Assembly: GCA_032717465.1 (NCBI GenBank)
Contig: CM064655.1
Coordinates: 21,621,059 to 21,685,058, forward strand
Origin: Coenobita brevimanus
Lineage: Eukaryota > Arthropoda > Malacostraca > Decapoda > Coenobitidae
Direction of reading: 5' to 3'
DNA: 64,000 bases
The translations under genes were made by a program, and so were the position numbers. Below, piece by piece: positions 49,078 to 58,648 of this stretch (the stretch's first letter is position 1; every line of letters starts with the position of its first letter). The notes under the pieces were generated by a model. That model did no database searches. It was not told the DNA's origin and was given only the letters and a program-made list of their open reading frames with translations.

Positions 49078-49290
49078 TCCATCCATCCATCAATCCAACC
49101 AACCAACCAACCAACCAACCATCCATCCTTCCTTCCTTTCTACCACCCATTCACCAGGCCACCGATAAATTCAACTAGCTATCCATTTGTATATCTATTT
49201 TCTCTCTCTCTTTCCATTCAGCAATCTACCTCACCCAAGCCATGCATCTATCCATCTACTTTATCTTGTTATCCATCCATCAGCCTACCC
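49078..49290. repeat. (CCAT)n/(CCAA)n tetranucleotide cluster
   Basis: CCATCCATCCATC, CCAACCAACCAACCAACCAA and CCTTCCTTCC follow each other, then scattered ATCCATC words. Confidence 0.88.
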
Positions 49291-49837
49291 CAACCATCTC
49301 ATGCTTTAGAGACCATTTGTAGTGACGGGCTTAGTAACTGTTTTCAATATCCCTTTCACAGCCCAGTTTCTTTCTCTGTGTTGAATAAGATCACCTGATG
49401 GCAGCAAGATTGAGAAAAAAATGTCATAGTACAGAAGGGGTTAAAATGACAGGTCGCGTGAAACTAATAATGTTATCGCGTGATTCAAATAACATACAAC
49501 ATCCTGCGTGAATTATCTCAGGTTATATCAGTACTTCCCTGGAATTGAACCTGAGGTCGTCGGATGATTGATCAGGTTCTGAAAATCAGGTTCTGAAAAG
49601 CTGCTTCAGTAAGGTTATCTGGATCCATCAAGTCATGCTACTGTTCCTGCCCAAACCCTGCCATTACGATAACTCTATACTGACTAGCGAATGTAGAATA
49701 GCAGAATATTGAATTTAATAATATAATGCAGTATATTAGGCCTTAATTTACATCACAAATTGCCACTGATATTAAACAGTGAAGTGAAATACAAGCCGAT
49801 GTTTCAACTGCTTCGCAAACCTGAGATGCTTTTATTG
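49291..49837. other. unassigned stretch with one dispersed-motif copy
   Basis: TTGAATAAGATCACCTGATG, then GCAGCAAGATTGAGAAAAAAA, TGTCATAGTACAGAAGGGGTT (49,381-49,442) is a diverged but full-order copy of the dispersed repeat. No gene seen. Confidence 0.5.
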
Positions 49838-50212
49838 TGGTAATGCATAATTGTGTTGGCCTTATAATTGTAGTTACATTTTGTTAATGCAATTGTTACA
49901 TAATTGTGATGGCCTTATAACTGTAGTTAAAGTTACATAAAAGTTACATCTTGTTAATGCAACTGTTACATAATTGTTACATATTGTTTGTAGTTACATA
50001 ATTGTGGTTAAAGTTACATAAAAGTTACATCTTGTTAATGCAACTGTTACATAATTGTTACATATTGTTTGTGGTTACATAATTGTAGCAAGTGTAACAT
50101 AATGCAATGGCTTGTCGTTACATAATTGCTACATATCGTCTGTAGTTACATAATTGTAATAATTGCAGTCCTGACATTGAATCCGGTCATGCTGCGGTCG
50201 ATGATATGATGG
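49838..50212 (-). mobile_element. Element A, inverted copy: 3' portion left of the Gypsy insertion
   Basis: From GGTAATGCATAATTGTG the sequence is the reverse complement of element A's interior around 4670-5030, including the TATGTAAC-rich tandem block and the segment CGACCGCAGCATA (here GCTGCGGTCGATGAT). It stops at the Gypsy LTR at 50,213 and resumes at 55,090. Its outer end near 49,838 lies inside element A's interior, so its 3' LTR is missing. Confidence 0.85.
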
Positions 50213-50658
50213 TGTCAGGGGTTTTTAAAATATCACGGTAATTTTGATATATAAATGCTTTGTATCACCCAGGGGGTGGGAGTTTGAAGAAACTGATACT
50301 CTGTGGAGCTTGGGATGCTAGCTGACCTCTCTTCACTTCTGAGCACAGGACCTCTCTCCGTCAAAGCCACCACTAGACTGAATTCAAATAATGTACAGGC
50401 AGGACGCACAAGCTACCAGAAGGCGTGGCTAACGGTTTAGGCAAGCAGAGGTGAACGATAAAGAAACAATAGTATCGCTCAGTAGCGCACTTAGTGACGT
50501 GCATCAAATCGGTCACCCCTGAAAACGGTGACGAATGATTTGAAAAGTATACCCCGAAATGGAGAGAGAAACGGTTAACTGAGCGATACACAGTGAGCTT
50601 TCCACTAATAGTTCGTGGCTTCTCACAAAAAGGAAATGTCGCGAATTGATTCGTGACA
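50213..50658 (-). repeat. 3' LTR of the Gypsy-type element
   Basis: 446 bp. By eye it matches the other LTR except for one inserted/deleted base and about one substitution at the TGTCAGGGG / TGTCACGGGG end. Such identity means recent insertion or gene conversion. Confidence 0.92.
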
Positions 50659-51258
50659 TTACGCCCCATGAAAATTAAATCTTTCTTCCTTCAGAAGAAT
50701 GATTTCGATATACATACATATAAATCCTAACTCAGTCACACAAGATTCACACTGTGGTGTGTGTGCTATCCTGCTACAGGAGAAAATCGCAGTCGCCAGT
50801 GAGTGAAAAAACCTCGTATTTACGTTAATAGAAGCAAGCTTGAGGGAAAAACTCCGTGACGACGGTGAAAATCCTGTACTCAGGTCAAACTGAGCGAAAA
50901 TTCGCTACATTTACACTGACAACTAATTGTTGTGTAGCGTGGTGTATGTAATACACGGTGTAGGTGTGACAGTTGTAGTGTAACTGTACCTACGTGTAAA
51001 ATGACACAATAAATAATATGGTGACGACGAAGGCAGAGGAGAAGAGGCGGCAGCGTGCGGCAGACGATCAGCTGGCCCGCACAGCAAAACTGCTACACCC
51101 ATTGCTGAACCTACAAAACCAATTGAGGTGGAGCATCAAAAGTGTCAATGGGACAAAATTTTATTATGTTACAATTACTCTCTCTGCCTAGCAGTCAGTG
51201 CTACGACGTACATTCGAGGTCGCCATTAATTATAGCACACGATTATTGTCGGCAAGTT

Positions 51259-51875
51259 GAGAATCCCTGTGCAAACTCGGGTCTTCCATAGCCTCGAACT
51301 GCACACGGGTCCTCAACCTGTGCCTTAACCTACAGTACTTATATTAATATCGGGGAGCTGAGAATCCTTGTGCAAACTTGGGTCTTCCATAGCCTCAAGT
51401 CGCCTCTGTGGAGTTCTCACCCCCCCCTTAATCTACAATACAATACTTATATTAGTACCGGGAAGCTGAGAATCCTTGTGCAAACTTGGGTCTTCCATAG
51501 CCTCAAGTCGCCTCTGCGGAGTTCTCTCTCGAACTTCCCCCTTAACCTACAGTACAATACTTATATTAGTACCAGGAAGCTGAGAATCCTTGTGCAAACT
51601 TGGGTCTTCCATAGCCTCAAGTCGCCTCTGCGGAGTTCTCTCTCGAACTTCCCCCTTAACCTACAATACTTATATTAGTATCGGGAAGCTGAGAATCCTT
51701 GTGCAAACTTGGGTCTTCCATAGCCTCAAGTCGCCTCTGCGGAGTTCTCTCTCGAACTTCCCCCTTAACCTACAGTACTTCTATTAGTACCGGAAAGCTG
51801 AGAATCCTTATGCAAACTTGGGTCTTCCATAGCCTCAAGTCGCCTCTCAACTTCCCCCTTAACTTACGGTACATA
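51259..51875. repeat. ~109-bp tandem array inside the Gypsy-type element, six units
   Basis: GAGAATCC starts units at 51,259, 51,360, 51,468, 51,582, 51,691 and 51,800 (spacings 101, 108, 114, 109, 109). Each contains GCAAACTTGGGTCTTCCATA, GCCTCAAGTCGCCTCT and CCCCCTTAACCTAC. The first unit is the most diverged and the last is cut short. The plus-strand frames LVQTWVFHSLKSPLRSSLSN and similar are artefacts of the array. Confidence 0.92.
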
Positions 51876-52165
51876 ACATGTATGTACAGGCCCTGGACAT
51901 AATGTGTCCTGTGGGGCCAATGGGCGAGACGTCAGGTCTGCACCCACTTCACCACTACCCTGTCTCTCAACTGACTCAGAGATTACAGGTGTGGTTATAA
52001 ATGGCACAGGAAGGGCATGTCCCTGAGTAGTGGCGATACTTTGGCACACACTGCAGGAACGGAGAAAACTATTTATGTCCCGTCCCATCCCTGGCCAGAA
52101 AAAGTCAGCTCGGATATGGCCCTGGGTCTTCCTTTTGCCCATGTGACCTCCTGAGGCTGAACAAT
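51864..52165 (-). pseudogene. Integrase zinc-binding (H2C2) domain, frameshifted and truncated
   Basis: Following the protease frame after a single-base shift near 52,155, this frame reads GHMGKRKTQGHIRADFFWPG, then MGRDINSFLRSCSVCQ: the two His and the CxxC pair of the integrase H2C2 domain, preceded upstream by the usual VVPAKYR lead-in. About 20 residues later (PVPFITTPVISES.ER) the similarity to the start of the core domain fades into QGSGEVGADL, and the DDE catalytic core is absent. The protein would join element cDNA to host DNA. Without the core it cannot. Confidence 0.8.
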
Positions 52166-54237
52166 GACCCCATTCCTAACACTGCTAGGCGGTACTTTGC
52201 GGGAACGACAAACTGCAGTCGAACCTCGCCCTCGGGTGTTCGTGACTCACGGTAGAGCCGTCCTTGTTTACGAAGGAACTTGGCTCGACCTCCCCGTGAA
52301 TACTTTATCACTCGACCCTTTTGTTTGTTCCGCACGGTAGCAAGTGTCGGGTCAGAATGTTGTTCTTGTACAACAAGTTGACTACACATCAGATCTTGCG
52401 GCGATTCAATGATCACTGGGGTGACACAGTCTGGAGCCTCAGTCATGGCTCGTGTTACCGCAGCAGCCGAAGTCTGAGTAGCGTCATTGGAGCAACTATC
52501 CTTGACTCCTTGAATATTGCCTACTATAAAGTCAAATAGAGGCTCTGGCATGACAACTGCGAGTGTCGTACCAGTATAAAATGGAGATGCCACCTGGATA
52601 CATGCCTCAGGGAACAATCTCACTGATCCATCAATAAGCTTTTCATGGATCTGTCGACCTGTATACTGCTCAGGCCGAACTAGACTCTGCTTGACAGAGC
52701 AACCTGAGGAACCATTATCTCTCAGGACCTTCACAGGAATGCCTCCCACAAACCCTGGCTGAACAAGGAAGGTACTGTCACCTGTGGGAGGGCCTGTGGA
52801 GGAAGCAGCTAGCCACTCATGAGGCTGCTGAATTGATGTGGCAAACATTGTGCCTTGAGGGTTATAAGATGGAACATTGGCCATCTGTGGAGGGGGGTTC
52901 ACTGTCACTGTGGGACTAGTGAACTGTGGGGAAGTACCCACACTGGTAGGGACGTGACCACCAGGCTGCTGCTGAGGAATGAAGGCTGCATTTGCTTCCT
53001 GCCTCTTTTGAGCTGGTGGTGAAAAAGTTTGTCCCGACGGTCGGTTGCATGGCTGATACTGCTGCTGGTTAGGGTACTTGTTGTACCTCTTCCACTCAGG
53101 TTTCTGAGTGTTTTGCCCCTGGTCCTTCCACTGCGGTTTTGGACCTTGACCATTACTCTGAGAACGGCCTTGGTGCTGGGATTCAGTCTTAGACGGCTTC
53201 CCAGACTTGGCAGTATCTTTTCTGCTCCAGGTGTTTTGCTTATGAGCTTGATACCCGTATGCAGTACAGAATGCGTCAGCCTTCTCTGCCATTTGGCTGG
53301 CATCTTTCACCTGGCAGATCTTAAGCTGTGCTATGAGCTCAGCAGGCCACGACCTCTCTAGCTGTGTACGCAGCATAAGGTCAATTATCCCCTCACGCGT
53401 GGAAGGAGTTTCATCTTTCTCCATCCACTCATTTAAGTAAGCTGTGAGACGATCAAGGAACTGAACAGCTGTCTCCTTGTCTTGGAGACGAGCTCGCATG
53501 AACTGAACTTTGGCGTCGTCTACTGTGAGACCATACGCCTTAATGAGTGCAGCTTTCATCATCTCATATGTGAGATTGTCTCCACGAATTCTGTGGAGAA
53601 TATCGAGGGGAGGGCCCTCAAATAAACTAAGAAATTGGATCCGCTTAGCTGCCTCATCCAGTTGATACATGTCTGCCATGTCCTCAAAACGAGCTATGTA
53701 CGGCTCGATTCGCTCGCTTTCCTTGTATGAAGGAAGCTTGATGCGTGGGGTCGCCAGGACATGTGCAGGAAGAACGCTCGTGGAGCTTGGACCAACTGCA
53801 CCAGATGTATCTGAAGCCAAGGAATCTCGCTTGAGCTTCATCATTTCATATTCGTGTTTTTCACGTGCCTCACGTTCGGCACGTTCGTGCTCTCGTTCTC
53901 GCTCGCGTTGTTCACGCTCGTATTCGCGCTGTTCTCGCTCGTGTTCGCGCTGTTGTCGCTCTTTTTCTAACTCGAGCTCGCGTTGTTTCTGCTCGTGTTC
54001 GCGCTGTTCTCGCTCGTATTCGCGCTCTTTCTCACGCTGCTCTTGTTCATATGCACGCTCTCTTTCACGTTGTTCGTGCTGTTCTCGCTCGTATTCGCGC
54101 TGAATCTTACGCTCTTCACGGGCATCATTCTCGCGCTGCTGCTCCTGATTATGCCGTGAGAGTATATACTCTTTAATTTCGGTTGGGTCCGAAAGACCCA
54201 TTTCTTTGGCTTCCTGTAAAAATACAGTAGTAGCCAT
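52105..54237 (-). CDS. Gag-protease polyprotein of the Gypsy-type element
   Basis: 710 codons from ATG at 54,235-54,237. Residues about 30-140 are a highly charged Glu/Arg/Gln coiled-coil stretch of EREQREREREHE-like repeats. About 165-335 is a helical gag domain (LPSYKESERIEPYIARFEDM, IQFLSLFEGPPLDIL, QFLDRLTAYLNEWM) resembling SCAN-type gags. A Gln/Pro/Asn-rich linker lacks a visible CCHC knuckle. About 495-585 is a retropepsin-like domain (GGIPVKVLRDNGSSG, FDFIVGNIQG), but the active-site triad reads Asp507-Asn-Gly where relatives have Asp-Thr/Ser-Gly. The last 100 residues pass straight into the integrase lead-in (QEQHSDPTL, GRLYRE, QFVVPAKYRLAVL). Direct protease-to-integrase continuity suggests a Gmr1-like order rather than a clean RT deletion (inference). 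Confidence 0.85.
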   Translation of the reverse strand: MATTVFLQEAKEMGLSDPTEIKEYILSRHNQEQQRENDAREERKIQREYEREQHEQRERERAYEQEQREKEREYEREQREHEQKQRELELEKERQQREHEREQREYEREQREREREHERAEREAREKHEYEMMKLKRDSLASDTSGAVGPSSTSVLPAHVLATPRIKLPSYKESERIEPYIARFEDMADMYQLDEAAKRIQFLSLFEGPPLDILHRIRGDNLTYEMMKAALIKAYGLTVDDAKVQFMRARLQDKETAVQFLDRLTAYLNEWMEKDETPSTREGIIDLMLRTQLERSWPAELIAQLKICQVKDASQMAEKADAFCTAYGYQAHKQNTWSRKDTAKSGKPSKTESQHQGRSQSNGQGPKPQWKDQGQNTQKPEWKRYNKYPNQQQYQPCNRPSGQTFSPPAQKRQEANAAFIPQQQPGGHVPTSVGTSPQFTSPTVTVNPPPQMANVPSYNPQGTMFATSIQQPHEWLAASSTGPPTGDSTFLVQPGFVGGIPVKVLRDNGSSGCSVKQSLVRPEQYTGRQIHEKLIDGSVRLFPEACIQVASPFYTGTTLAVVMPEPLFDFIVGNIQGVKDSCSNDATQTSAAAVTRAMTEAPDCVTPVIIESPQDLMCSQLVVQEQHSDPTLATVRNKQKGRVIKYSRGGRAKFLRKQGRLYRESRTPEGEVRLQFVVPAKYRLAVLGMGSLFSLRRSHGQKEDPGPYPS

Positions 54238-54628
54238 TTCGCTAATTTATTAAGCAAACCAAAATTGAGTACTGACTGCTTAGCGACGAATACTAATAAA
54301 CACAAGTAAAGAGTACAGACACAAGTTAGTGGTGACCAGTCTTATCCAGTTAACTGGCAAAGAATAAATCAAAAATGTAAATGACTGGGAAGACTCAATA
54401 ATAAACACAAATGGGTACGCTGACTTCCCAGAAGCGAATAGAATCGTGTGGCGTTACCAAGAATAAACTAGAGTTAAGTACTCTATTGATTAATAAAGCA
54501 AAAACTCACTTGCTAAATTAACGGTAAACACCAGTAAACTTGTGCCTATAAACTTTAATTATACCTAAATATGAATGAGTGAGCACTATCTCGTGAATAG
54601 CTTTAGAGCTAGGAGTTAATATCCTGGA

Positions 54629-54640
54629 ATGAGGTCGCCA
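54629..54640 (-). promoter_or_regulatory. Primer binding site of the Gypsy-type element
   Basis: On the minus strand TGGCGACCTC lies two bases inside the 5' LTR. TGGCGACC-type primer sites are common in metazoan Gypsy elements. I cannot name the tRNA with confidence. Confidence 0.55.
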
Positions 54641-54642
54641 AT

Positions 54643-55089
54643 TGTCACGGGGTTTTTATAATATCACGGTAATTTTGATATATAAATGCTTTGTATCACC
54701 CAGGGGGTGGGAGTTTGAAGAAACTGATACTCTGTGGAGCTTGGGATGCTAGCTGACCTCTCTTCACTTCTGAGCACAGGACCTCTCTCCGTCAAAGCCA
54801 CCACTAGACTGAATTCAAATAATGTACAGGCAGGACGCACAAGCTACCAGAAGGCGTGGCTAACGGTTTAGGCAAGCAGAGGTGAACGATAAAGAAACAA
54901 TAGTATCGCTCAGTAGCGCACTTAGTGACGTGCATCAAATCGGTCACCCCTGAAAACGGTGACGAATGATTTGAAAAGTATACCCCGAAATGGAGAGAGA
55001 AACGGTTAACTGAGCGATACACAGTGAGCTTTCCACTAATAGTTCGTGGCTTCTCACAAAAAGGAAATGTCGCGAATTGATTCGTGACA
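54643..55089 (-). repeat. 5' LTR of the Gypsy-type element
   Basis: 447 bp, nearly identical to the LTR at 50,213-50,658. It presumably carries the promoter. A 72-98-codon frame occurs in both LTRs but has no domain. Confidence 0.92.
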
Positions 55090-57115
55090 GATGGGCCATG
55101 CCACTAGCTTGTGGAAACAACAATTTGCTTTTTATTTCACTTATAAAAGGAGTTTATGTGATGATGTGCCATGCCACTTGCTTGTGGAGACAACAATTTG
55201 CTTTTTGTTTTACTTTTAGAAGGAGTTTATGTGGTATTTGGGCATTTGTAGTAACACTTACACTTATTTTCATTTGTTTGTTATGTGATCTTACTCTATT
55301 TCTTTATCTTTCTTTCTTTATTTCTTTCTTTTTTTTGTATGTATTGATTTTCTATAGTTTGTTTTTCTTCGTTTGTCTACGTTTTTTCTGTGTTGTTCAT
55401 GGTTGCATAATTGCTGGTTAATTTCGTAGGGACCCTTTTTTAAGGTTTAGTTTATATTGCACAGATATTACTGAAAATGATATTATATAGCCCCATATTT
55501 TGTTATTTTATATAAAAAATATATATACACTATATACAGTATTAACTATATACACTGACTTGTTCTTCACTTGTACCTATCGTGGGCAATATATGTGTCA
55601 GCACTGTGTGGAAATCATTGTCTTCAAGATTGTGTTGAAGATGTTCACTCTTGCTAACATCATTTGTGTTGGCCATTTTTTTTCTTTTTCTTCTCTGGTT
55701 TTCCTTATAACTTAATTTATCTGTTTCCACTAGGTAGCTTTAATTAATAAATGTTTAATACAGTTCTTTTAATCGCTCACTGAGTAACTGTGATAGTATA
55801 TTTTCTTTATTACTTTGTAGATGTAATAATGTATAGCTGTATGTATGAAACACGTATTTTATGTAGGTATAAATGGTAACACTCGTTGGTAGTAGATAAT
55901 TGAAGTAGGTATATGTATTTAAGTTGTAACTACAGCACTTTTTATATGTTTGTGCAGAAGTTTTTTGTCTATCACTGTGTATTGTATAAATGAAGTAATT
56001 ATGTAACTCACTAATTTTTACCGTGGTGGGAATGGTGTGAGTGGTGTCCCACGTGGTGATAGCGTTGTTCTTCACGGGTTGATTGATGTGCTGTCGTTTC
56101 AGCAAGCACGCATAATGACGTCGACTTCCCACACTGGTAGCTGTGGTGAGTGAATGAGTAGCGATGAGTAACTTCAGTGAAGATAAGTGAGTAAGATGAG
56201 TTGTGAATATGGACTTGGCATTTGCTTCGTCGTCTTGACCTCTTGACTCCTGCGTCAGCGGTGGAGGTTGGGTGGATGTAACAGAGAGAGGAGGGTGAGG
56301 TCTGGTGGTTGTGAGTTGAGTCGTGTCTCACTCTCCGTTTGTTTGTTGTGTTTTTCTTTCTCGAGGTATTCGTGGTCGTTTTTTCTTGTGATATACTCGT
56401 TGTGGGATGAAGACTGTCGCTACTTGTAGGTACGTGTAGAAGATTATACAGACGACTCATAGAGTTGTTACTTGTAGTTGATTGTAGTTCGTTGGTTCGT
56501 CGTAGAAACTGCAAGATTGTTTGTATCAGTATTTTGTTAAACTACTGGCAAGGCGTCCTGTGACCTCTTCACCTCTACATCAGCGTGATGATCGGGGAGA
56601 CGGAGGGGGGGTTGGAGAGAATGCTGTCAGGAGCTGGTTGTGAGTTGTTGGTTGTGAGAGGTATTTTTTGTTTTCAATCTTGATATTTTGTAGGAATTTA
56701 CTGTACATTCGTAGACGAGGTTCATCCCACCGCTGCCACCATATCTCACAAAAGACTTTGTATATTCTTGTAGAGGTGTTTTGTAGATTAGATATATATT
56801 AGACTTGTAGACGAGCGGTTGTTATACTTGAGTAGTTTGTAAGTAGATAATCTTCGTTCCCTTTTTGTCATGAAATGACAGGAGAGATAAAGAATAGTAG
56901 GGACTATTTTTATTTGTCTTGGAAATACTAACAAAGTCTCACACACGAGTGAAGTATAAAGTAGAGTCCCGCTTGCTACCTCCCTGTCTCGCTCTCTCTT
57001 TCTCTCTTCCTTCTCGCCCATGTTGCTAGGCTCGTTCTCCCTACTACCTGCCGGTTCTATGGCTAGCCTCCTTCTGCCCTCTGCTTCCTAAATTCTGGTG
57101 TAGCAGGGGTCGTGT
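55090..57115 (-). mobile_element. Element A, inverted copy: 5' portion right of the Gypsy insertion
   Basis: Reverse complement of element A from its interior near 4640 back through the primer site into the 5' LTR. Landmarks: the 44-codon frame at 55,542-55,676, the primer site TGGTGGCAGCGG at 56,741-56,730, and LTR sequence from about 56,744, including GGGACTATTTTTATTTGTCT, TACCTCCCTGTCTCGC and TTCCTAAATTCTGGTGTAGC. The LTR part is more diverged from the 2.5-kb copy than the interior and its outer end is unclear near 57,115. The first 160 bp hold a ~78-bp tandem duplication (GATGGGCCATGCCACTAGC / GATGTGCCATGCCACTTGC). Confidence 0.82.
55542..55676 (-). CDS. Small open frame of the inverted element A, 44 codons
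   Basis: Reads MANTNDVSKSEHLQHNLEDN and ends EEQVSVYS with the same start, stop and length as 4136-4270. Here the frame is also open for 18 codons upstream. Whether it is translated is unknown; see the entry at 4136. Confidence 0.3.
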   Translation of the reverse strand: MANTNDVSKSEHLQHNLEDNDFHTVLTHILPTIGTSEEQVSVYS

Positions 57116-57627
57116 CACGTGTGTTACACTGTGGTTGGAAAGTTCCAGAAACCTGTGTGAGTATGTGTGTATGTCACTAGGCTTTGTTCGTATGCTATCT
57201 CGCTGACACACTACCTACATCATCCCCTGACTTGCTACTTCCTGTGTATTGTCAACATTTCCTCAGTTAACTTGCAAGATCACTTCCCTTTCCCAGGCTT
57301 GCATGGAGCTGTCTATCTAGCTATTTATCTATCTATCTATTATGAATTGTAATAATAATATGGAGTCCTGATACATTCAGTGAGACCGCGGGAGGGAAGG
57401 TTGGGGGTGGAGGAGAGGGAGGGAGGGAGGCAGGCAGATGAGATGGAGGGAGTGAAGGAGGGGGAGAGGGAGGGATGTGAGGAAGGGAGTGAGGGAGCGG
57501 GGAGAGGATGACAGGGAGGAACTTCAGTGTGCCAGATTTCCCACATCGCCAGCCAAGAGAAGAACGTAACTTCATTGAGAATTAGTACATTTATGCATTA
57601 ATTAGGTCTTGGTTTAGTTAAGTCTGG
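57116..57627. other. unassigned stretch with a GGAGG tract
   Basis: A purine-rich GGAGGGAGG block at about 57,388-57,515 and a TCTATCTATCTAT tetranucleotide near 57,313-57,340. The Pro/Ser-rich minus frames are artefacts. No gene seen. Confidence 0.5.
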
Positions 57628-57976
57628 GTGGAATTCAGACTGAATCGGTAGAGAGGTGGCCTGCAGTCTTGATGGACCCAGGTTCGAATCCCGGCTGAGG
57701 CAGGGAACAGTTTGTGGATTTGAATAATATTTCACTAAAGCAGACTTTACTGATTTACCAGAAGACCCGCAGACATGCAAAAATACCCCCGCTAATGCCA
57801 GTACACCAGTCCTGTGTGAGACAGACTTAGCAAGTAATCAATATGGATGGTGGGTGTTAGGGCCGAAGTGGTGACATGTGGAGGTGTAGGAGGACTACTG
57901 GGCCCCAAGGAGGACTACTGGGACGTGGGGATAGGCCCTGAAGCCTTTGCCCAGAGTCGGAGACGAAAAAAGAAAA
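57628..57976 (+). mobile_element. SINE-3 copy 2
   Basis: The head has a degraded A box but a perfect B box GGTTCGAATCC (57,681-57,691). The body matches copy 1 in order: GCAGGGAACAGTTTG, TTTACCAGAAGACCCGCAG, AAAATACCCCCGCTAAT, CACCAGTCCTGTGTGAGACA, ATGGTGGGTGTTAG and GCCCAGAGTCGG. Differences include a duplicated AGGAGGACTACTGGG segment and a CpG change at the A box. The two copies flank the nest at 49.8-57.1 kb on the same strand. Confidence 0.8.
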
Positions 57977-58195
57977 ATGTGCGAGAAAGGACAAAAACAA
58001 AAAGAAAGAAAATGGATAACTACATTGGGGAACACAGTGAAAAAAAAAAAAAATGAATTGCCTTATCCAAAAAAAGGAAGAAATATCAGGAAAACAATAA
58101 ATAATATGTCAAATGGTAAAGTATTTGTCTTGCTTAAAATCTAGTGTTACTCTACCTTATTAAGTCTCATCTTCGCTATCAATTTCCATCTATTG
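57977..58195. other. A-rich unassigned stretch
   Basis: A/G-rich sequence after the SINE, with A-runs near 58,040-58,054. No gene seen. Confidence 0.5.
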
Positions 58196-58410
58196 TGCCC
58201 GAACTTGACTCATCTGTGTCGAGGCTTCGTGATGAACTGAATAGAGGCAGACAGACAAACAGACGGACAGATACATACATACATACATACATACATACAT
58301 ACACACACAGAGATAGACAGACAGACAGATAGATAGCTGTGGTAGATAAATAAATAGTGTTCGAACCTGACTCATCTGTTTCGAAGCCTGATGATGAAGC
58401 ACGTTATACA
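58196..58410. repeat. Tetranucleotide cluster between two direct repeats
   Basis: (ATAC)n, (CAGA)n and (GATA)n lie between CCCGAACTTGACTCATCTGT + GTCGAGGCTTCGTGATGAAC (58,197-58,236) and TTCGAACCTGACTCATCTGT + TTCGAAGCCTGATGATGAAG (about 58,360-58,399). Confidence 0.8.
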
Positions 58411-58601
58411 CAACAAACGAAACGGCTACGTTGTTCACACAAGTACAGATTACAGATTCCACCCTCCAGTGTGTGTGTGTGTGGGGGGGGGGGGGATGTG
58501 AAATAGCTCGTGTTTACCCTGGTCAAGATTATTCGTAACACTCGTGACGCGCTTTGCCACTCATTAAGGAGGAGGCTTATCTGAAGGTATCCTGTTTCCA
58601 T

Positions 58602-58604
<3 letters not shown>

Positions 58605-58644
<40 letters not shown>
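58605..58644. repeat. (CT)n microsatellite
   Basis: About 40 bp of CT. A G-run (58,483-58,495) after (GT)n lies upstream. Confidence 0.95.

Positions 58645-58648
<4 letters not shown>

Larger units (their letters stand above)
50213..55089 (-). mobile_element. Gypsy-type LTR retrotransposon (Gmr1-like order suspected), internally deleted
   Basis: LTRs at 50,213-50,658 and 54,643-55,089 start TGTCA and end TGACA. Identical 5-bp duplicates GATGG lie just outside (50,208-50,212 and 55,090-55,094). Genes are on the minus strand, so the 5' LTR is the right one. Inside are a primer site, a gag-protease frame and the integrase zinc finger. The integrase core, RT and RNase H are absent; a ~109-bp tandem array and about 580 bp of non-coding sequence lie between the zinc finger and the 3' LTR. 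At 4,877 bp it is shorter than full Gypsy elements, and it is non-autonomous. It sits inside the inverted copy of element A. Confidence 0.9.

Noticed and set aside
50373..50669. 98-codon frame in the Gypsy-type LTR (72-codon match in the other LTR)
   Set aside because: Same sequence in both LTRs simply because LTRs are identical; no domain and it crosses the LTR edge.
51259..51875. CRISPR-like array (regular ~109-bp spacing)
   Set aside because: Units are similar over their whole length, so there are no spacers, and it lies inside an LTR element.
53669..54176. Plus-strand Ser/Arg/Cys-rich frames opposite gag
   Set aside because: Shadows of the Glu/Arg-rich coiled-coil segment of gag on the minus strand.
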